Notes: generated by a model from the letters alone, not told the origin. Shown: positions 14,555-29,200, counted from the first letter of the stretch. The stretch: 64,000 nucleotides of DNA from Inonotus obliquus (GCA_032164295.1 JAJHTX010000010.1:992001-1056000), one strand, 5' to 3'. A program made the numbers and translations.

Positions 14555-17147
14555 CACTGCACACTGCACTACTACGCTATGCTATGTGCTTGACGCTTCC
14601 ACCGAGTCCCGAATCCCGAGTCCCGAATCCTAGAAACCGAAACTAGAAACTTTCCCTCAATATCATAACTATTCAATCCCTCGAGTGGTATTCCTCGAAT
14701 TCGGAATTCGGAATTCAGAAGGGCGCAACATTTAGATGGGTAGGAATATACACTGAAAACCTTACACTGAAAACCTCCATTCTACTCTTCCTCCACTCCA
14801 GACTTACTTCGCTGGTCTCGTTACCAGCACCTGGTACTGGTAGCTCCTCTCCCTCTCCTCTCCCGAGCCATCGGTGGCATTTCCTCTCCATCGCGTCCTC
14901 TCTTCCTCTTACTCTCTTGGCTCGTATGATTGATATTCTTTTACGTTTTGAGGTCTTTACTTCTTTACGTCTTTATGTCTTTACGTCTTTTGTCCTAAAA
15001 CCTAACTCGACTCCACCCAAACACCTTCATCAATATCAATAGTACTCGCACCGCGTCGTTGTTTGCTAGATAAAAGAGGAAGTCGCCTGGATGGATATAG
15101 ATTTTAATAGAAATATCAATGTAAGATTAAGGGGGTCAAGAAGGTTATGGTACGGATGCGGATGCATGACTCGGGAGCGACGGATGCAAAGTACTACTAT
15201 TTTCCATTTCTCCCACATCAATATTGGATAGTATAATGAACGAAGGAAGAGACTGAGAAAGGTAATCGCCTTCACAATCTACGATTTTGTCATTTGATCA
15301 TTTGATCATTTGACGAGGTGGCCTGAAATACTTCCGTCTGCATCTGCGTCTGCGTCTGTCGGTACGGGATCGATCGATGACCACGTAAAACTCTAGGTGA
15401 ACCAGCTCCAAACTCCCAAACTCCAAACTCCACATCCAGTGCAAACTAAACTGCGAACTCCTCTCTTTATGATTTGCACCTTTTTTATGGTTCCGAGTCT
15501 CCTCAATCTTCAATCTTCAATCTTCAACCTTGACTAGTGGCATAACTCCACTTTACTTACGCGTCTCTTCTCCTCGACTGGGATATACCGTCACGACTGT
15601 ATCGCGGGGTAAGGTTAGAGTCACGCGTCATCATGGGTCATGCGCGTCACACATCTTGAGTCTTTGAGTTTTGTTTGAGACCGAAGACCGAAGACCAAAG
15701 CCAACGACTCCACTCCACTACTTCTTCCCTAAGGCTTTCCTTATCGAGAGAGTACTACTGGGTGCTGGACTCGCTATGGAATCACTTCGTTATCTCCTAT
15801 CCTATCCTTATCCCTATGTGGGCAGCACGCCTCACGAATAAACGAGCGTATCACAGACTGAGACGATCCATCGGTTCTGTAGATTTTTCATTGTGTGCCC
15901 TGTATTGGTAATCTCGGATTACGTCGAGGTCATGCAGGTACTCCTAGGCCTCTTTTTGCGTTTCCTTACCATGACATGAATGGCGAACCTCACTGGCTAC
16001 AGGTCACGGATACGATGTTTCTTATCACTTTACGTACTCGTCCATCATCTATCGTATCTTATACCATATACCGTATACCGTACATCTCAAGTCTTAAATC
16101 GTAAATCGTATTTGGGAAAACAATAACCGGGGATAAACGGGGATACCAACTCAACTACTCAACTACTCAACCGTCACCTTCACCCTCTCCATCCATCAGT
16201 AACGACGGAGACCGTGACAATGTGGATTTTACAAGAATTCGTCTTCAAATCTCAAGTCGTCTGACTCGGATTCTCGGATTCTGATGGGTGGTACATTGAC
16301 TGATCGGCCGCCGAATCACCCCTTTCTTTTTTTCTTCTTCCTTCTAACGGAGACACGAGGATACCAACCACGAGTCCTCGCCTCTGACTCTACCTCGCGA
16401 ACAACACAGAACCAATACATCAAAACAAACCTTGGATTGGAGGAAAACTCCTATAACTTCATGCATCATTGCAAACATTGTCATCATCGTAATCAGTTAG
16501 TATACGTCGCGATAACGACCGGGCTTACACTTTTGCACTTTTGCACTACCGCACATTGTCCTTATTGTCTATTCAACGTATTCATTTTGTCGCATCGCAT
16601 CGCATTCCACACTCCACACTGATTGCTATTACACCGATACACCGAACCGATACACTGATACACTATACTAGTAGTAGTACTGATACGCCAGGTGCGTCGG
16701 GTGCGACGCTTTCGCTGTTTGTTATTGCAAGTTGTTACTTGTTAGCCGTTCCTTGAGACAAGTCAAGAAGACAAGACAAAAAACAAAGTAATTTCCAAAT
16801 CAGGATGAAGCGCATATACTATTCATATACTCAATCTTCCTAGTCCTAGAAGTAGTCAGATCAGATCAGTATGACGCGGCCAAAGGGCAACTAGAATGGG
16901 GGCAACCAACTCGGTCTCGGAGTCAAATTCTATCGCATCCTCTCATCCGCTCATTCAATATTCATCCATCCATCCATCCATCCATTCATTCATTCACTAC
17001 TTACCTACTTACCTACTTAACCCATCAAACACGCAACACACGATCGTAAAACAAGACAAAAAAACCTTTTCAATTATCCAGTATCTCTTGCTCCAGATCT
17101 CAATCTCATTCATAATTCGTATTAGATACATATTCCAAAAACTTCCT

Positions 17148-17215
17148 ACTTGGCTTGACTTGACTTGACTTGACTTGACTTGACTTGGCTTGACTTGGCT
17201 TGAAACTTGAATTGA
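17148..17215. repeat. Pentanucleotide repeat (TTGAC)n with TTGGC variants
   Basis: About twelve 5-bp units, mostly TTGAC with some TTGGC. It lies downstream of the cyclin gene's stop and marks the end of the microsatellite-rich segment. Confidence 0.9.
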
Positions 17216-18437
17216 CTTGACGTGAACCGACTGTCCTTGAAAAAAGAGTAGAAAGAAAAGCAAATAACGATTAGCTCCCTAGCAAAGAAAGAAACGAAAA
17301 ACGAAGAGGAGGAGCAAAAGGCGAGGAAGATGTTTTGTACAAGGCGCATGAACATGATGAAAAAGGAAAAGATGCGATTGAGAAGAGGACAGGAGGGGAC
17401 CTAGGAGAGAAGAGCCAGAAGAGGTAGCATGAAGAGATGAGAACCGAGACCTATAGATAACCATGACCCAGACGAAACGCTCAAGGAAGATGACGACCAG
17501 CACCAGCAGACGACCATAAGCCACGCAAAAAAGCGAAGAACGGAGAAAAGGCAAGGGGTTAGCTACAACCAAATCAAAAGCGGTGAGGAAGATGAATCAA
17601 TCAGCAGTCGACAGTCCACGCAAGTCGATCCAGTTATCAGAAAAACATCTTTGATTTCTTTTGATTGATAAAGAAAAAAACTTGTATGTGTGAAAAAAAA
17701 AACGAGTGAGTATATGCATGCACAGATGGGTAAATGGAAATAAATGAACGAGCGCGATTTATGTACCAATGCAAAATAACACGGCAGGAAGAAGAGAAAA
17801 CAATAAAAAAGGAGCGAGCAGCCAATCGACGAGAGACGGAGATAGATTAAAAGGTTGGTATAAAATAGAAAAAGAAAAAACCAAAGGGAAACAAGACGGA
17901 AAAATAAACGAGCAAAAAGCACTCATCAAAAAACAAAACAAGGGGGGATGCGGGTTACTCAGGTCGTCAGCAGTTCGGGGGTCAATTTTATGCACAGTAC
18001 GTATAATGTCTGTACGCAACGTCCGTTTGGAGCAAAGGTAAACGATAGAGTGCACAATAGCACGTCAGGTTTTCCGCGAAGACCCAAAAGGTTGCGAAAG
18101 GAGGCCAAAGATCCCTGGAGAGCAAAATCCATAACAGCGCATAAGTCGTCATAATGTAACATGAAAGATGTCCATTCATCTTCTTCTTTCTTCCTTCCTC
18201 CGCAACTCCGCACGAATGTTCCTGGCCTCCCGTTGCCAAAGCGCGTCGGCACTCCGCTCGTCTCGGATGGGTGATGATCGTAAAAGTACAGTCCCTTCTA
18301 AAACTGGGATTTGGTGGTTCGATGCGTGAATAAGTAGAATATAGAACAAACACAGCGGGAATAATTGACGGAAGAAAGCAAAGGCACCTCGACAGGAGGA
18401 AGCGGAAGAAAGGAGTTACTATGGGAAATCGAGAAGA
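17216..18437. other. 3' flank of the cyclin gene, purine-rich on the plus strand
   Basis: No gene is supported. From about 17,280 to 17,960 the plus strand is strongly A/G-rich, so the cyclin transcript (minus strand), if it runs this far, would be pyrimidine-rich. The part nearest the cyclin stop is probably its 3' untranslated region, but I see no clear poly(A) signal that fixes the end. Confidence 0.4.
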
Positions 18438-20293
18438 TCACCATGCACATGGTACGGTGTAAGTCCGCAGACTCCTTTCTCTTTCTCTCCTTCCGCCTTC
18501 CTTGATTTCTCTTCCCCTGTCTCGCTCACGTTCTCGCAACGAGCTCAAGTCCTTTCTTGCCGCACTGGACGTGGACGCACGAGATGCCACTGGAATGGCA
18601 GCAGTAGAGGCGGGTCGCTGGACAGATACCGGGGTAGTGTAGTATGATATCCCACCACGCTTCTCATCCTCCAGCTCCATTACCGCATCACCATCTTCCT
18701 CAACGTTCGCAGTGAAGGCCGGGAAATGCGAGGCAGTTACGCTTGACACGACAGGCTCCCGCTTGGAAGCATGGACGGGGGGCGCACTCGAACGACCGAT
18801 GTGTTCCCGGCCAGAGGCATCGCGGGGGTAAGCGAAACCCGGCACAGAATGGCTCTTGCCCATCTTTTGAGGATATCCAGCGTAGATTTGAGAGGCCGAA
18901 CGATGGTGAGGACCTGCGCTCAGAGCGGAATTCGGAGGAGTCGGCAACGCGGCACTTTCTTCGCTACTCGTTGGACTCGGACTGCCATCTCCCTCCCGGT
19001 CGTGAACCAACTTCGGACGTCGGTGAGACGAATATGATTCGTCTTCGCCATCAGACTCTTCTTGATCTGAGTCGCCGTCAACAGGAGATGTGCTTGTGCT
19101 TGAGCCCTCATCCGAATCAGACATCGCATGCGGCGCCGGGACGATGGAACGAGGGGAGGTCGGTGGACTCGGATATGCCGCCTTCGGAACGTTCGTCGCG
19201 ATGGGGGCGAGGACAGGGCGGGAAGGTATAGGAATATTAGTCCCGCCCGTCTCCGTCGGCGTAGGCAGTTGATGCGGAGAATTCTTCTCTGCACACGTGG
19301 AGATTGGCACGATGGGCAGCACTTTCGAGGTCGACTCTTCCGGCATCTCTTCCTGCGGCTTCGCACCACCAACACCGCAAATGAGACGCATCTCAACACC
19401 ACGGCCCCAGCTTTCCCTATCTCTTCCGCTACCATAGACTTTTCTTACCTCCTTCTCAAACCTCCCCAAATCCTCACCAGGGATGTTCAAACTCCACTCT
19501 AGGTATCCAAGCATCTCACGCTCCATCTGGTTGATTTCACGCAAGGCGAACAAGCCCTGGCCGACCACGGCCCAGGACTTGTTGCTGTACGTGTCGTCGC
19601 AGACGACCTTGGAGGCGAGCATATAGGCCGCGAGGAAGAGTCGGTGACCAGAGCTGCCCCGCGCAGCAGGGAACCTCGACTTAAGGCGGTGCAGCAAAGC
19701 AAGAGCTGTGAAAACTACAGAAGGGTGGAGGCGTGTGCGGTGAAGTGCATACGCGACAAAGTGTGCTAGGGTATTAGGTACGTGGGGTGGTTGACCCGCC
19801 GTTGTCCCGGTGCGCGAGACGGCGACGTTTGTATTAGATGAAGCCGGGGTAGGTATTGTCTCAGGGCAGTGAAAGGTGTGACTAACGAAACGAGCACAAA
19901 TCTTGCTGGTTTCTTCGTGCCCGTAGTAAGTATCTAGACAGGGAGGTGGTGGCGCAGGCTGAGTGCTGTGATGCGAATGCTGAGAGCGGGACTGAAGGAG
20001 AGCGTGACGTGATGGAAAATGTGACCCGGTCGACAGTAATAAGTACGTAATAGAAAAAATCCATCAGAATCACCGATCACCACGCAGAGATGGGCGCCAA
20101 AACTCACAGATGTCGATGAAGAAGATGCAGCGACTGCAGCAGAAGCAGAGGAAGATTTACCAGGTCCCGAAGGAACGTACGTCGCACGGTGTACTCGTCT
20201 AAAGGGAGAGTGGCTCGAGCTTGCACTCGATGATGCTACCGATTGTTGATGTGGACGATGCGGAGGATGGCGCGGGACTACAACAGCGGCCAT
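18438..20293 (-). CDS. Pcl-type cyclin (Pho85/CDK5-like kinase partner)
   Basis: Exon 1 begins at 20293 and encodes a Ser/Ala-rich leader of about 62 residues. The main exon runs from about 19933 to the stop at 18438. A clean acceptor is at 19934, but the phase requires exon 1 to end in phase 1, so the donor (near 20108 or somewhat downstream) is uncertain. The protein is about 560 aa. After the leader comes a YYGHEETSKICARF segment, then the cyclin N-terminal box: HFVAYALHRTRLHPSVVFTA, FLAAYMLASKVVCDDTYSNK, and an REINQMEREMLGYLEW helix. This pattern is typical of PCL1/2-like cyclins. The rest is a long Ser/Pro-rich disordered tail with acidic runs, ending in an Arg/Glu-rich stretch. Known for the family: they target a Pho85-type CDK in cell-cycle, polarity and nutrient control. 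No other cell-cycle gene is adjacent. Confidence 0.88.
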
Positions 20294-23200
20294 GTTCGTC
20301 TGGGTTGGTAAGAAGAGAGGAGCGACGGCTACTCTAGCTCTGACGAGCGTCTAACAAGTGTCGTCTTGGGCGAGTGGTTGTGGTTTGTGTATACGTGTGA
20401 AGGTAGCCGCTGATCAACAAGCGTGTCACCTCGGGGACGTCGTTATTCGTCAGTCAGAGAGGGGGTGTAGGGGAGTCAATGAGGTCTTGAGCGTGGACTT
20501 TTAAAGGTCGACGCTGACGGGAGGGGACGGAGAGGAAAGGACGACGAGGACGAGTGGACTGCCTGAGAGGAGCGATACTACGGGGAGGAGGTTATGGGCA
20601 CCCACAGGGAGGGATCGAGCTATATTAGTATAGTGCTGCCCAAACAGTATTGTGTAAATATATTACTAAGCAAGTTTACCCACAGTGCCCACAGTAGTGG
20701 CTGTACTTACCTAATTGGAAACTGCACCCTGTCTACAGGAACCATTCAGGGTCATCCACGCGCCTTCCTTCTCGATGTGTGACTTTGTTCATCCATCAGG
20801 TCAGCGGTTTTCATCGACAATCAACCCCTCAAAATCAGATTATGGCACAGAATCGACCCGGCTCCATGCCAGCGCACTCGGCTGTGCTTCTTCCTCTCAG
20901 CCACCCTTCTTCCCCCCTTCCCATTGAGTCACTGTGACTCAGTCACACTGAAAAATCTTCCGATTCTTCGCTTACCTATTTAGGGGTCAAAATTTCATAG
21001 TCCTTATTCGGTAATTTAGTATTTGGGCATCGCCACGTGTATCATGGTAGTCGGGAGCATGTCACATCGCCTTCGGCTTCTCACTGTTCCATCAGACTTG
21101 AGACTACACCATCCTGGGAAGCACCCAGACACGTGCTAACACCGGCGATGCCCCATACGAGGATAGAATCATGTCCATACAATTATCCCCCTCTCTTCTC
21201 TTCACAGGCGTGGCCAATATAAATAAAATCACAATCAACACAAATGCAGGCAAAACGCTTGATCTGCTGGAATACTTCTTTGTGATACCTGGATACTCCT
21301 CTGTGTGGCTTGCTGATGGGGGGTCCCAGCTTCTTAGCTCAGGACCAGACTAATCCAATTACATCCACTTACGCTTTTGAGTGGATGCACCTTCCTCGCC
21401 TGTAATCACTTCATGCGGGATTCTTACCATTTGGTGCCTTTGATATTCCGCCTACTTCTCCCATCAACAAGAAGCACTTGCGTCCGCAGTAACGTACAAT
21501 TGGGTATCTCAACGAATTTGTCCAAGTTTTCGGCGAACATTAATATACAATTGCAGGCTCAATCAAACGTCAGCCGAACCGAAACCCATCTCTGCTCCTT
21601 CTTGCTTTCACCTTTGTTTCGTAGACTCAGAATCATTCGCAATCTGTAGCCTCCGAGCCTCCTTAAATTGCAATCACCGCACTAGGACACCTTCTGATGC
21701 TTTCGAAACGGAAGCAAAATACCGCTTGCTTTCATTTTACACGATTTGGCCGATGAGACTTCAGATTCGGGGGCGCGCAGGCTCAATGCGCCGATTGAGT
21801 GCACCCGTAGCGTAGATCACATTTTAGGCCAGCGCCAAGGGCGCGGATTCATACTGCACATCGTACCGGTGCTTCAGTGATCCTAATGCTCTGGCCAGTG
21901 CACAGCGACAGCGAACATTGCGCTACGAAGGCTCAGAATCAAATCTCTCGAGATTAGTAGAACGTCGAGCTATGCCCGTGGGCCTATGAACATTCGCAAC
22001 ATTGATACAACGTACTCACGCTTCTTGTGTTTCGCGATTCTGGGAGAGGTACCGAAGGTGTGAACGAAATACCCGAGGCAAGACGACGCAGGAACGACGA
22101 ATAATAACGGCCCAATTTCAAGGCATTTGTTAAAGACGTCTTCTCCGTTGCCCTATGTAACTGTTCCATGCGGCTGGAGCCATATTGGGCAAACAATGTA
22201 ATTTCTTACCGAGACTCAGGCCTCAAGGCCCAAACTCTGAACACCGCACCAGGACCATCTTGCCGACTTGTATAATCGCCATGGTTCTGATGACTTGACT
22301 TGCGACCAAGGCTATTCTAGTTGCGTGAATGAAACCCAAGAACGAACGGCATTCTACCGTCTCGCGTCTAGTGTATTGGTGTTAGTTCAGACGACCTACA
22401 TTTCGACCTACGTCTCTTTCGAAAGAATAGAATACTTGCCATGGTACGAGCGAATCATCCGAATCAATTCGCCAAGCATAGACGAGGCAGATATCTTTCG
22501 ATAGAGAAAAGCTGAACGAAGCATCGCATAGGAGAAGAAAAATAAGCGATAACTTTCCATGGCCGCGGTGCCCTGAAATTCGCGGTCTCTGAATTTCTGA
22601 AATCCTGAAATTTTTTCTGTACTGCGCAACCCGTAAATCCGTACAAGCCGGCGGAACACGTCGGGACCAGAAATGCCACGTGTTTTTACTCAGCGTCGGT
22701 TAGCGAGGGCGGTGCGTCGGTGCGCACAAAAAGCCCTGTTACCAATCCAATCCAATATATGTCTGACTGCGTGCTGCGTTGATACCCGAGTCGGTGTCGG
22801 CTTCGAGCGTTCTCAATAAACAGCGCCATCGCTTTTCAACAATCACAATCATGCGTATCTCAACTCCGATGTCTAGGGTCGAGTACAGCTTGGAATAGGA
22901 TAGGATCCATTCTATTTTTTTCTTCATCTTCGTCTCAATACATAATGCATAATGCGGTGTCTCCTAGTATATGAATGAATTGGAGAGGACTCGGCATATG
23001 TCGTTTCCGGCCCGACATCTCCGGATCAAATCGGCGCCGACGCGGATACTCCACAACTTCCGCCATCATCAGCTGCTACTACTTACATAGTAGTTCCTTT
23101 ATTCCACCAGCGATCAGTCCTAGGGCGGGACTGAGCGCGGTGATCTTGACCGTCGGTCAATACACGCGAAAGAGTCATCAGCCATCATCTCAACCCGACG

Positions 23201-26200
23201 TGTTCGCAAATAATGGCGTTACCCTCGGCTTCGGCCTTTCCCATCAGTTTTATGATTAGGTTTCGGTGTGATTTTGGGTTTTTTTGAGTCGGAGTGATCG
23301 GGATCGGATTCTTTTTTTGCTGTTTGCTGTGCATTTCGGTCCTCCGTTAGAGACGAGTGTCGTCTTGGCCCGCTCTGCGATCCTCGCACTTTGCTCTGGA
23401 CCGTCGTCGAATGTTATCGAGCGACTTGATACTGTTCTGGATTCGACTCGATCGTGCTGGACTTCTCATCGTTTCACATTGCACTCTCTAGATCTGTTCC
23501 TTGCTTATTACTTCTCAATGAGCGACGATAACACGTTTGGTTTTGGTTCCGAACCAAAAAAAAACTATGAACGGAATGACCCGAAGGAACTGCTGGAGCT
23601 CGTGTCCACAAGGTGAGGATTATTGTAATGAGTATAGTGGATAGTAGAAACCTAATCTGCCATGCTCAAGCTCTAACTCTGCCAGGCGGCTTCTAGTGAG
23701 TAACCCTCGCGGATTTGACCATCCTACTCCAATGAGTCCGTGCCTTCCTTTCCCTCGAGACTTCGAGACTTCCTTACTGTGACCTGCGCGGAACTCCGGG
23801 ACGTTCAGGTCTTCTTCATAGAGCCGTCCGTCTCGAGATAATTTTGTTCATCGCACGAAAACACGTTCCTCGAGGCGTGTTCACCGCACAACTGGATAGA
23901 ATTCCACTACGAAGCATCACTTCGTCGGATCGCAGGTCCGTGCTTTTTTCATAGTCTTGGTAAATTCATCTCAATCATCAACCATCTGTACAACAACACA
24001 ACATCTGAAAAACGTGGACAGAGGGAAAATCCGAGTCTCGTATTCCGTTTCTCCTGACCTAACATGACTCAGTGAGTTCCGCTTTCTCCTCTCACAATTC
24101 ACTCTTACTACGACCTATGGGCTTGCGGTTCCGAAACTGGATCGGGATCAAGTCAGGTAAACACCGAGGTGCGCGGAGATCCCTACTTCACCCAGAGAAA
24201 AAAAAATCAGACTTCTAATTGAGGGTCCGTGATGGTGTATGGGTCTTCAGGTTTTCAAGGCGTGTAATGTGTTGTTGTTTGGATGGAGGGATCGCAGGAT
24301 ATTGGAACCGCAAAACCCGCAGACTGCAGACTGCAGTCCGCATTATCTGCGCTCGATTATTCTCACGCGTTGGTGCTTGCAATAATGGTGGTACTCATGC
24401 TTTCGGGAGTTAGCTCGAGAAACGATCATCGCAACAAGGTACGCAGCGGGTCATCCTATATGCTATGAATCTCACTCGTACGTAGCAATGTCAACCCGTA
24501 TTGATACGCGTTTCCGTTACGTGCGAGTGCGACGTTTAAATGCGGGAGAGTACAGCATGGAGCATGGATGAACAACGGAACTGACGCACCTCCGATGCCG
24601 TCTTGACATTGATGTGGTCTGCTAATCTCTTCGAACCCCTCGGCCGAGTCGCCGAACTTCCGACTGACGAATCCACTGAACTAAAGAGCGCAAAGCCATT
24701 TCCGAATTGTTTTGACTATTGAGTTCCTTGCAGAGGTTAGTAATGCCACATTATATCATTAAATCGGAATTGATTTTTGTGGTGTTGTCAAGTTGATTTT
24801 GATCTCAAAATATGGAGTACGGAGCGCTTTACTCCATGATGCGGAGCATACGAAGTCTTGAGCGGATTTCGATGTCGAATGTTTGCGACGGCCATCCACG
24901 GCCACAGTGAGAGCAAGAAAGCAAATAATGACTGAAAACCTGCTTGGCGCCAACGAAGCCACGGAAGAACGATCAGCGATCTTCTACTTGTTGAGAAGGT
25001 GGCTAGTTACTGAAGAGTGAAGAGATCTAGAAAATTTCTCCTCGACGCCATTGATTATAAATGACATCGTTTCAGCCACGCATATGCATGCCCTGCTCTG
25101 CTTTACCAGAATTTACGCGGTATTCGGGTAAACTTGACTTTCTCTATTGATCATGGCAATTCGATAACCATAACCATTGAACAGGGCGCTTCCTTCTTCC
25201 CTTGCACGATATAGATGATATTGCAGGCGTTTTCAGGTGTGAATCTAGTCACAGCCACAACCAACACAATACCATGCATGGACGAAACGGGTATACGAAT
25301 GGAGCGTACGGACACGGCCACAACATCCATTAACTAGTTCATGCGGAGTAGCCTCGTAACCTCGTTGCCGTTCATTTTATGAAATTTCTCTCTGTCCTGT
25401 CATTTCGATTGATACTGAGTCAGTGGCCTTTTTTATTCTCTTGTTTTGTCAGCCACTTGATTATCTCCCTTAGGATCAAACGAACGAATCATCCTCGATT
25501 CTCTGATGTTCGCCTCCAGTCTCCAGTCGACTCGAATATTTATGGCTTTCCAACCAAGTAACCAACTCAAGACTCGTTAACTTTGACCCGGGTTCTATGT
25601 TTATGGAAGCTTGAATAGCAATACCATATCGGAAGAGGCTATGAAGCAACGATAAAACCCCTAACACTAATTCAGCTGAAACAAACCAAGATCTATATAT
25701 GTCGCCGCTCAAATCATTCCATGGTCCTCGAATCAATCGAAGCTCTATATCCTGCATCCTAAATCTTACATCCTAATCAGCGATTGGTAGCGCAAGTAGG
25801 TCATTCCCGTATTTTGCGGTATAGATTTCGCGGCATCACGCGCAGTAGATGCACTGCCCTACTCCCACATAGAAAGTGCGCCGCCCTTCAACATTCAACA
25901 TTCAGTACCTAGCTTGGCAATCCACGATCGGTGTCTCGACTCACTCGATCGTGGCCTTTCTCCAATCGACGAGCTGCGGAATGTGGGTATGGGTATGGTG
26001 CTTTGGTGTGGTGTACAGCACCGCTGCGGAACTAGTAATGTTCCACTATCCATCCATGACAAATGCGGTAACGAAAATCTCAAGGGAGATATTTTTGCTT
26101 TCTTCCTTCAAGTTTGCCTCCGTTCGTCTCATCGCCTTGCTTTACTTTGCACACCCTATCCAAGGTAACCTAGACAAAGCACTCTAGTACTCCTTGGACT

Positions 26201-29200
26201 CAACCTCCGGTACCTCGGGGGATATACCCCAAACCTTCCTAGTGGTTTGTGGCGTTCGATTCAGTATATCACATGATCTACATTGCACCGCCCGCAGGGA
26301 AGAAATGCTGTGTTATTCGTCATTCAGAGTCAGGTAGTCAGGGATCTTGGATCGTTGGATCCTTCCGTCCGCACCTCCGCGCGCACGGAAGGATTGCAGG
26401 GCTCAAAAAAGTGCGATCGTGCGCTCTCTCCGTGGCTCGTGGCTGATTGATATCCAATCCCCCGAATCTTGACATCGTAGCCGATAAGTCCTATCGAATA
26501 CAACGTACGTGGCGAACATCTAAGCATATTAGATAATTTACACTCTACCTCCACCGTCCTCATGGAAAATGCTTGGATCCGTTGTGTCATGACTAAGATG
26601 AAATTTTGTGTCTGCGTTGTTTAGGCGCGGGAGAAGCACGAAGCCAATCGCCAATCCCATTCGATATACGTGTATGACTGCTCCCAAACACGCTTGAACT
26701 AGGCTGGTAGGACGTCAGAGGGAATTCGCCTTGTTAGGCATATAGGTCAAGAAAGGTAATGACGTACAAACGGAAATTTGGTTCCGTTGCTTGTTAGACG
26801 CCGGTTGGGCGCTTGTTCGAAGCACGTGTCGATCCTTGTTTGGATTTTGGCTTCTGCTGTCATGGTTTTTTAGGCTGTTTATACTTATACCACGTTTGGG
26901 GAATTCCCTTCACTGGCCATTCCTGCCGATTGTCTGCCAATGTTTCTGATTCGCCTCCGGGTTCGAACGATCCACGTATCACAGTTTTTTCTCCGCCCTC
27001 GTGTCAAACAAACTTGGGAAAAATACGCCACACCACCTTCTCGGCTGCATGGCGAAAGAAATAAGCATCTCTACACTGGGATCAAAAAAGACGTTCTCAG
27101 AACACACCTCGTTACACGTCTTCGATACGCAAGTTTGTCGGGAGGCGGCAAGGCATCAATCCCCGCAAGTGGTGATAGGTTGCAATTTTTTCTCTTTGTG
27201 CGTATTTGTATAACGGGAAGCCCGAAAACGTCCACGCTTGCCCACGATGCTTCCATACTAAGCATTGCGACCGCGGAGGTACAATATCATCACTCACCAT
27301 TACGACGAGTGTTAGTTTCACACACACCACGTTTGCTTCACGTTGCCCCCCTCCTTCAAGCTTTGCAGAGATGAAGGAGTACGAAGACCATTTCGGGCGC
27401 TGATCCGAAGATAATCGTTCCTCGATAATCCACTCGATATATGACCCTGATGAGCCTTGAGTCCCTTTACTCCTATTATCTGAAGATGGTATACGAGCCC
27501 CTATGTCTCGTAGCGAAGAACAAGACCCAAATATCGCCATGAATTGCCCGAAGCTGGGTACGAATAAGCAACTGGAGACCAGTAATGGAATCCAGGGCAA
27601 CGGCGGAGATGGCATAACTAGACTAGGAAGCGGACATTGCTGAGAACACGAGGCGCAGTATCCGCCCTGATAGGCCTAGGTAGCCTAAAACATCACCTTC
27701 TGCCCGTTCATATCAGCGCTCTTTGCGAAAAAGAAGCTAAAGTCGTGCTCATGAAATGAAATACAAGGCGTTCTAGCCTGAGTGCTTCCATCTCGTCGCC
27801 GTTCAGTGAGAGAATAAAGTTCCCGTGATTAGAGTTGATGATCGTGTGCATGGCATGAGGATTACGTCAGGCTTTTCAGAAATTTTGGAAATCAGGAAAT
27901 CTATATTGTTACTAGAAATGGCAGGTGTTTTTGAGCTCGTAAATTCCGGTCCGACCCGTTGATTGTCAAGCTCAAGATGGTTAACATCAATCGCCTCAAG
28001 AATGCACCTACTACAGATGGAGAAGATGTATGAACGGCTATGTTGATTATAATGAATCGAGCCTGACGCGCTCATTCAGCCACCCACAACACGTTGCGGT
28101 TTATTTGACGACTCGGACATGCGGCTCGCTTTCCAAGGCTTTCCGAGTATATCTATCCATCCATTCCGTCGTCAAATCGAAATGAGCAATTTGATTCGAG
28201 CCTTTCATTACACGGAGAGTCGACATTCAAGTCGATCAGATCATCATTCTCGGCACTGTGGCATGTCTGATGTGGCAGGACTTACCTGGTCTGCGTAACT
28301 ATGAAGGTGGGTAAGTATTTACAGCTTTACCGAAGGTTACACCAGAGGATTTGACATCCGTGTCGCCACGTCTAGCCTCGTCACGTCCCTTCTCTACTTG
28401 CATGCGCGAAATGCATGTCGGGATCTACGGAACTCTTGTGAGGCCTTTGTGTATTCGCCTCCGGTCTTTTGCGAGGTTCGTCCCGGGGGTAACTCGAGGA
28501 GAGACTTTTAAACTAGTCTTGCTTCTAGCTTCCTTCTTGCGCGAGGTAGGGCGATAAACGGGTAGTTTTTGACCTCTTGGCCAATACGATAGCGTCTAAA
28601 CCTTCATCCCCTATCGAAAAGTTTTATTCTCCCGTCAGCTTGGTCATCAAGATTCACACAGCAGGAGCAATCTGAGTGTTGTCGATCAGTCCCCGATTAG
28701 CGATTTACAGGCGTTGAAGCCAGCATGAGGATGCGAGTAAGGTAAGGACCTATGCTTATTCCTGATCATCATTTCCCCGCGCTAAGAAGATGTTACGATG
28801 CGTGGCATACCTGACACTAGCCGTACGTCTTGTCACGATGAGTGTGTTGTGCTGGATACATCTGCTTATCAAACTCACAGAACGCCGCTCGTGATGAGTC
28901 TAGAAGTTCGACTCGCTTTATGCACGTTCACTTGTATCTGCGAAAATGCGAACAAAGTGATATGATGCACGACATCCAACCAACTTGCTGTACATACAAC
29001 ACGCATCTGATCCATGCTGTGCAAGCGAGCTGGAAGCTTTTCGTTATGGCCGTGATGGTACAGTATCACGGTGAAGAAGGGAGTCTATTTCATTGTGCGG
29101 CGGAAGCAGACATCTGGCCATGGGAATAGGCCATCCTAACGCTCGGGTCCGGGCCAGCCATGGCCTCTTATGACTGGTGAATGAAACAGGCACCGAGATA

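Larger units (their letters stand above)
6481..17150. repeat. Microsatellite-rich gene-poor segment
   Basis: This stretch has no supportable gene and is dense in short direct repeats, short palindromes and slipped-strand runs. Clear arrays are listed separately. Smaller ones include AATTGC repeats near 9,597, CACCTCG near 10,675, a CATGCATGC/TTGCATA run near 11,366, CTTTACG near 14,945 and CCAT/CATT near 16,966-16,995. The texture differs visibly from 1-6 kb and 20-37 kb. Open frames here mostly translate repeat units and are not taken as genes. Confidence 0.7.

Noticed and set aside
17009..17263. Frame with KSSQVKSSQV repeats on the minus strand
   Set aside because: It is a translation of the TTGAC microsatellite.
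18743..19231. 162-codon plus-strand frame inside the cyclin gene
   Set aside because: It is antisense to the Ser/Pro-rich cyclin tail; its Arg/Ser-rich translation is a codon-bias shadow.
23518..23615. Possible first exon starting MSDDNTFGFG and ending at GTGAGG
   Set aside because: The start and donor look reasonable, but candidate downstream exons close within about 30 codons and resemble nothing.
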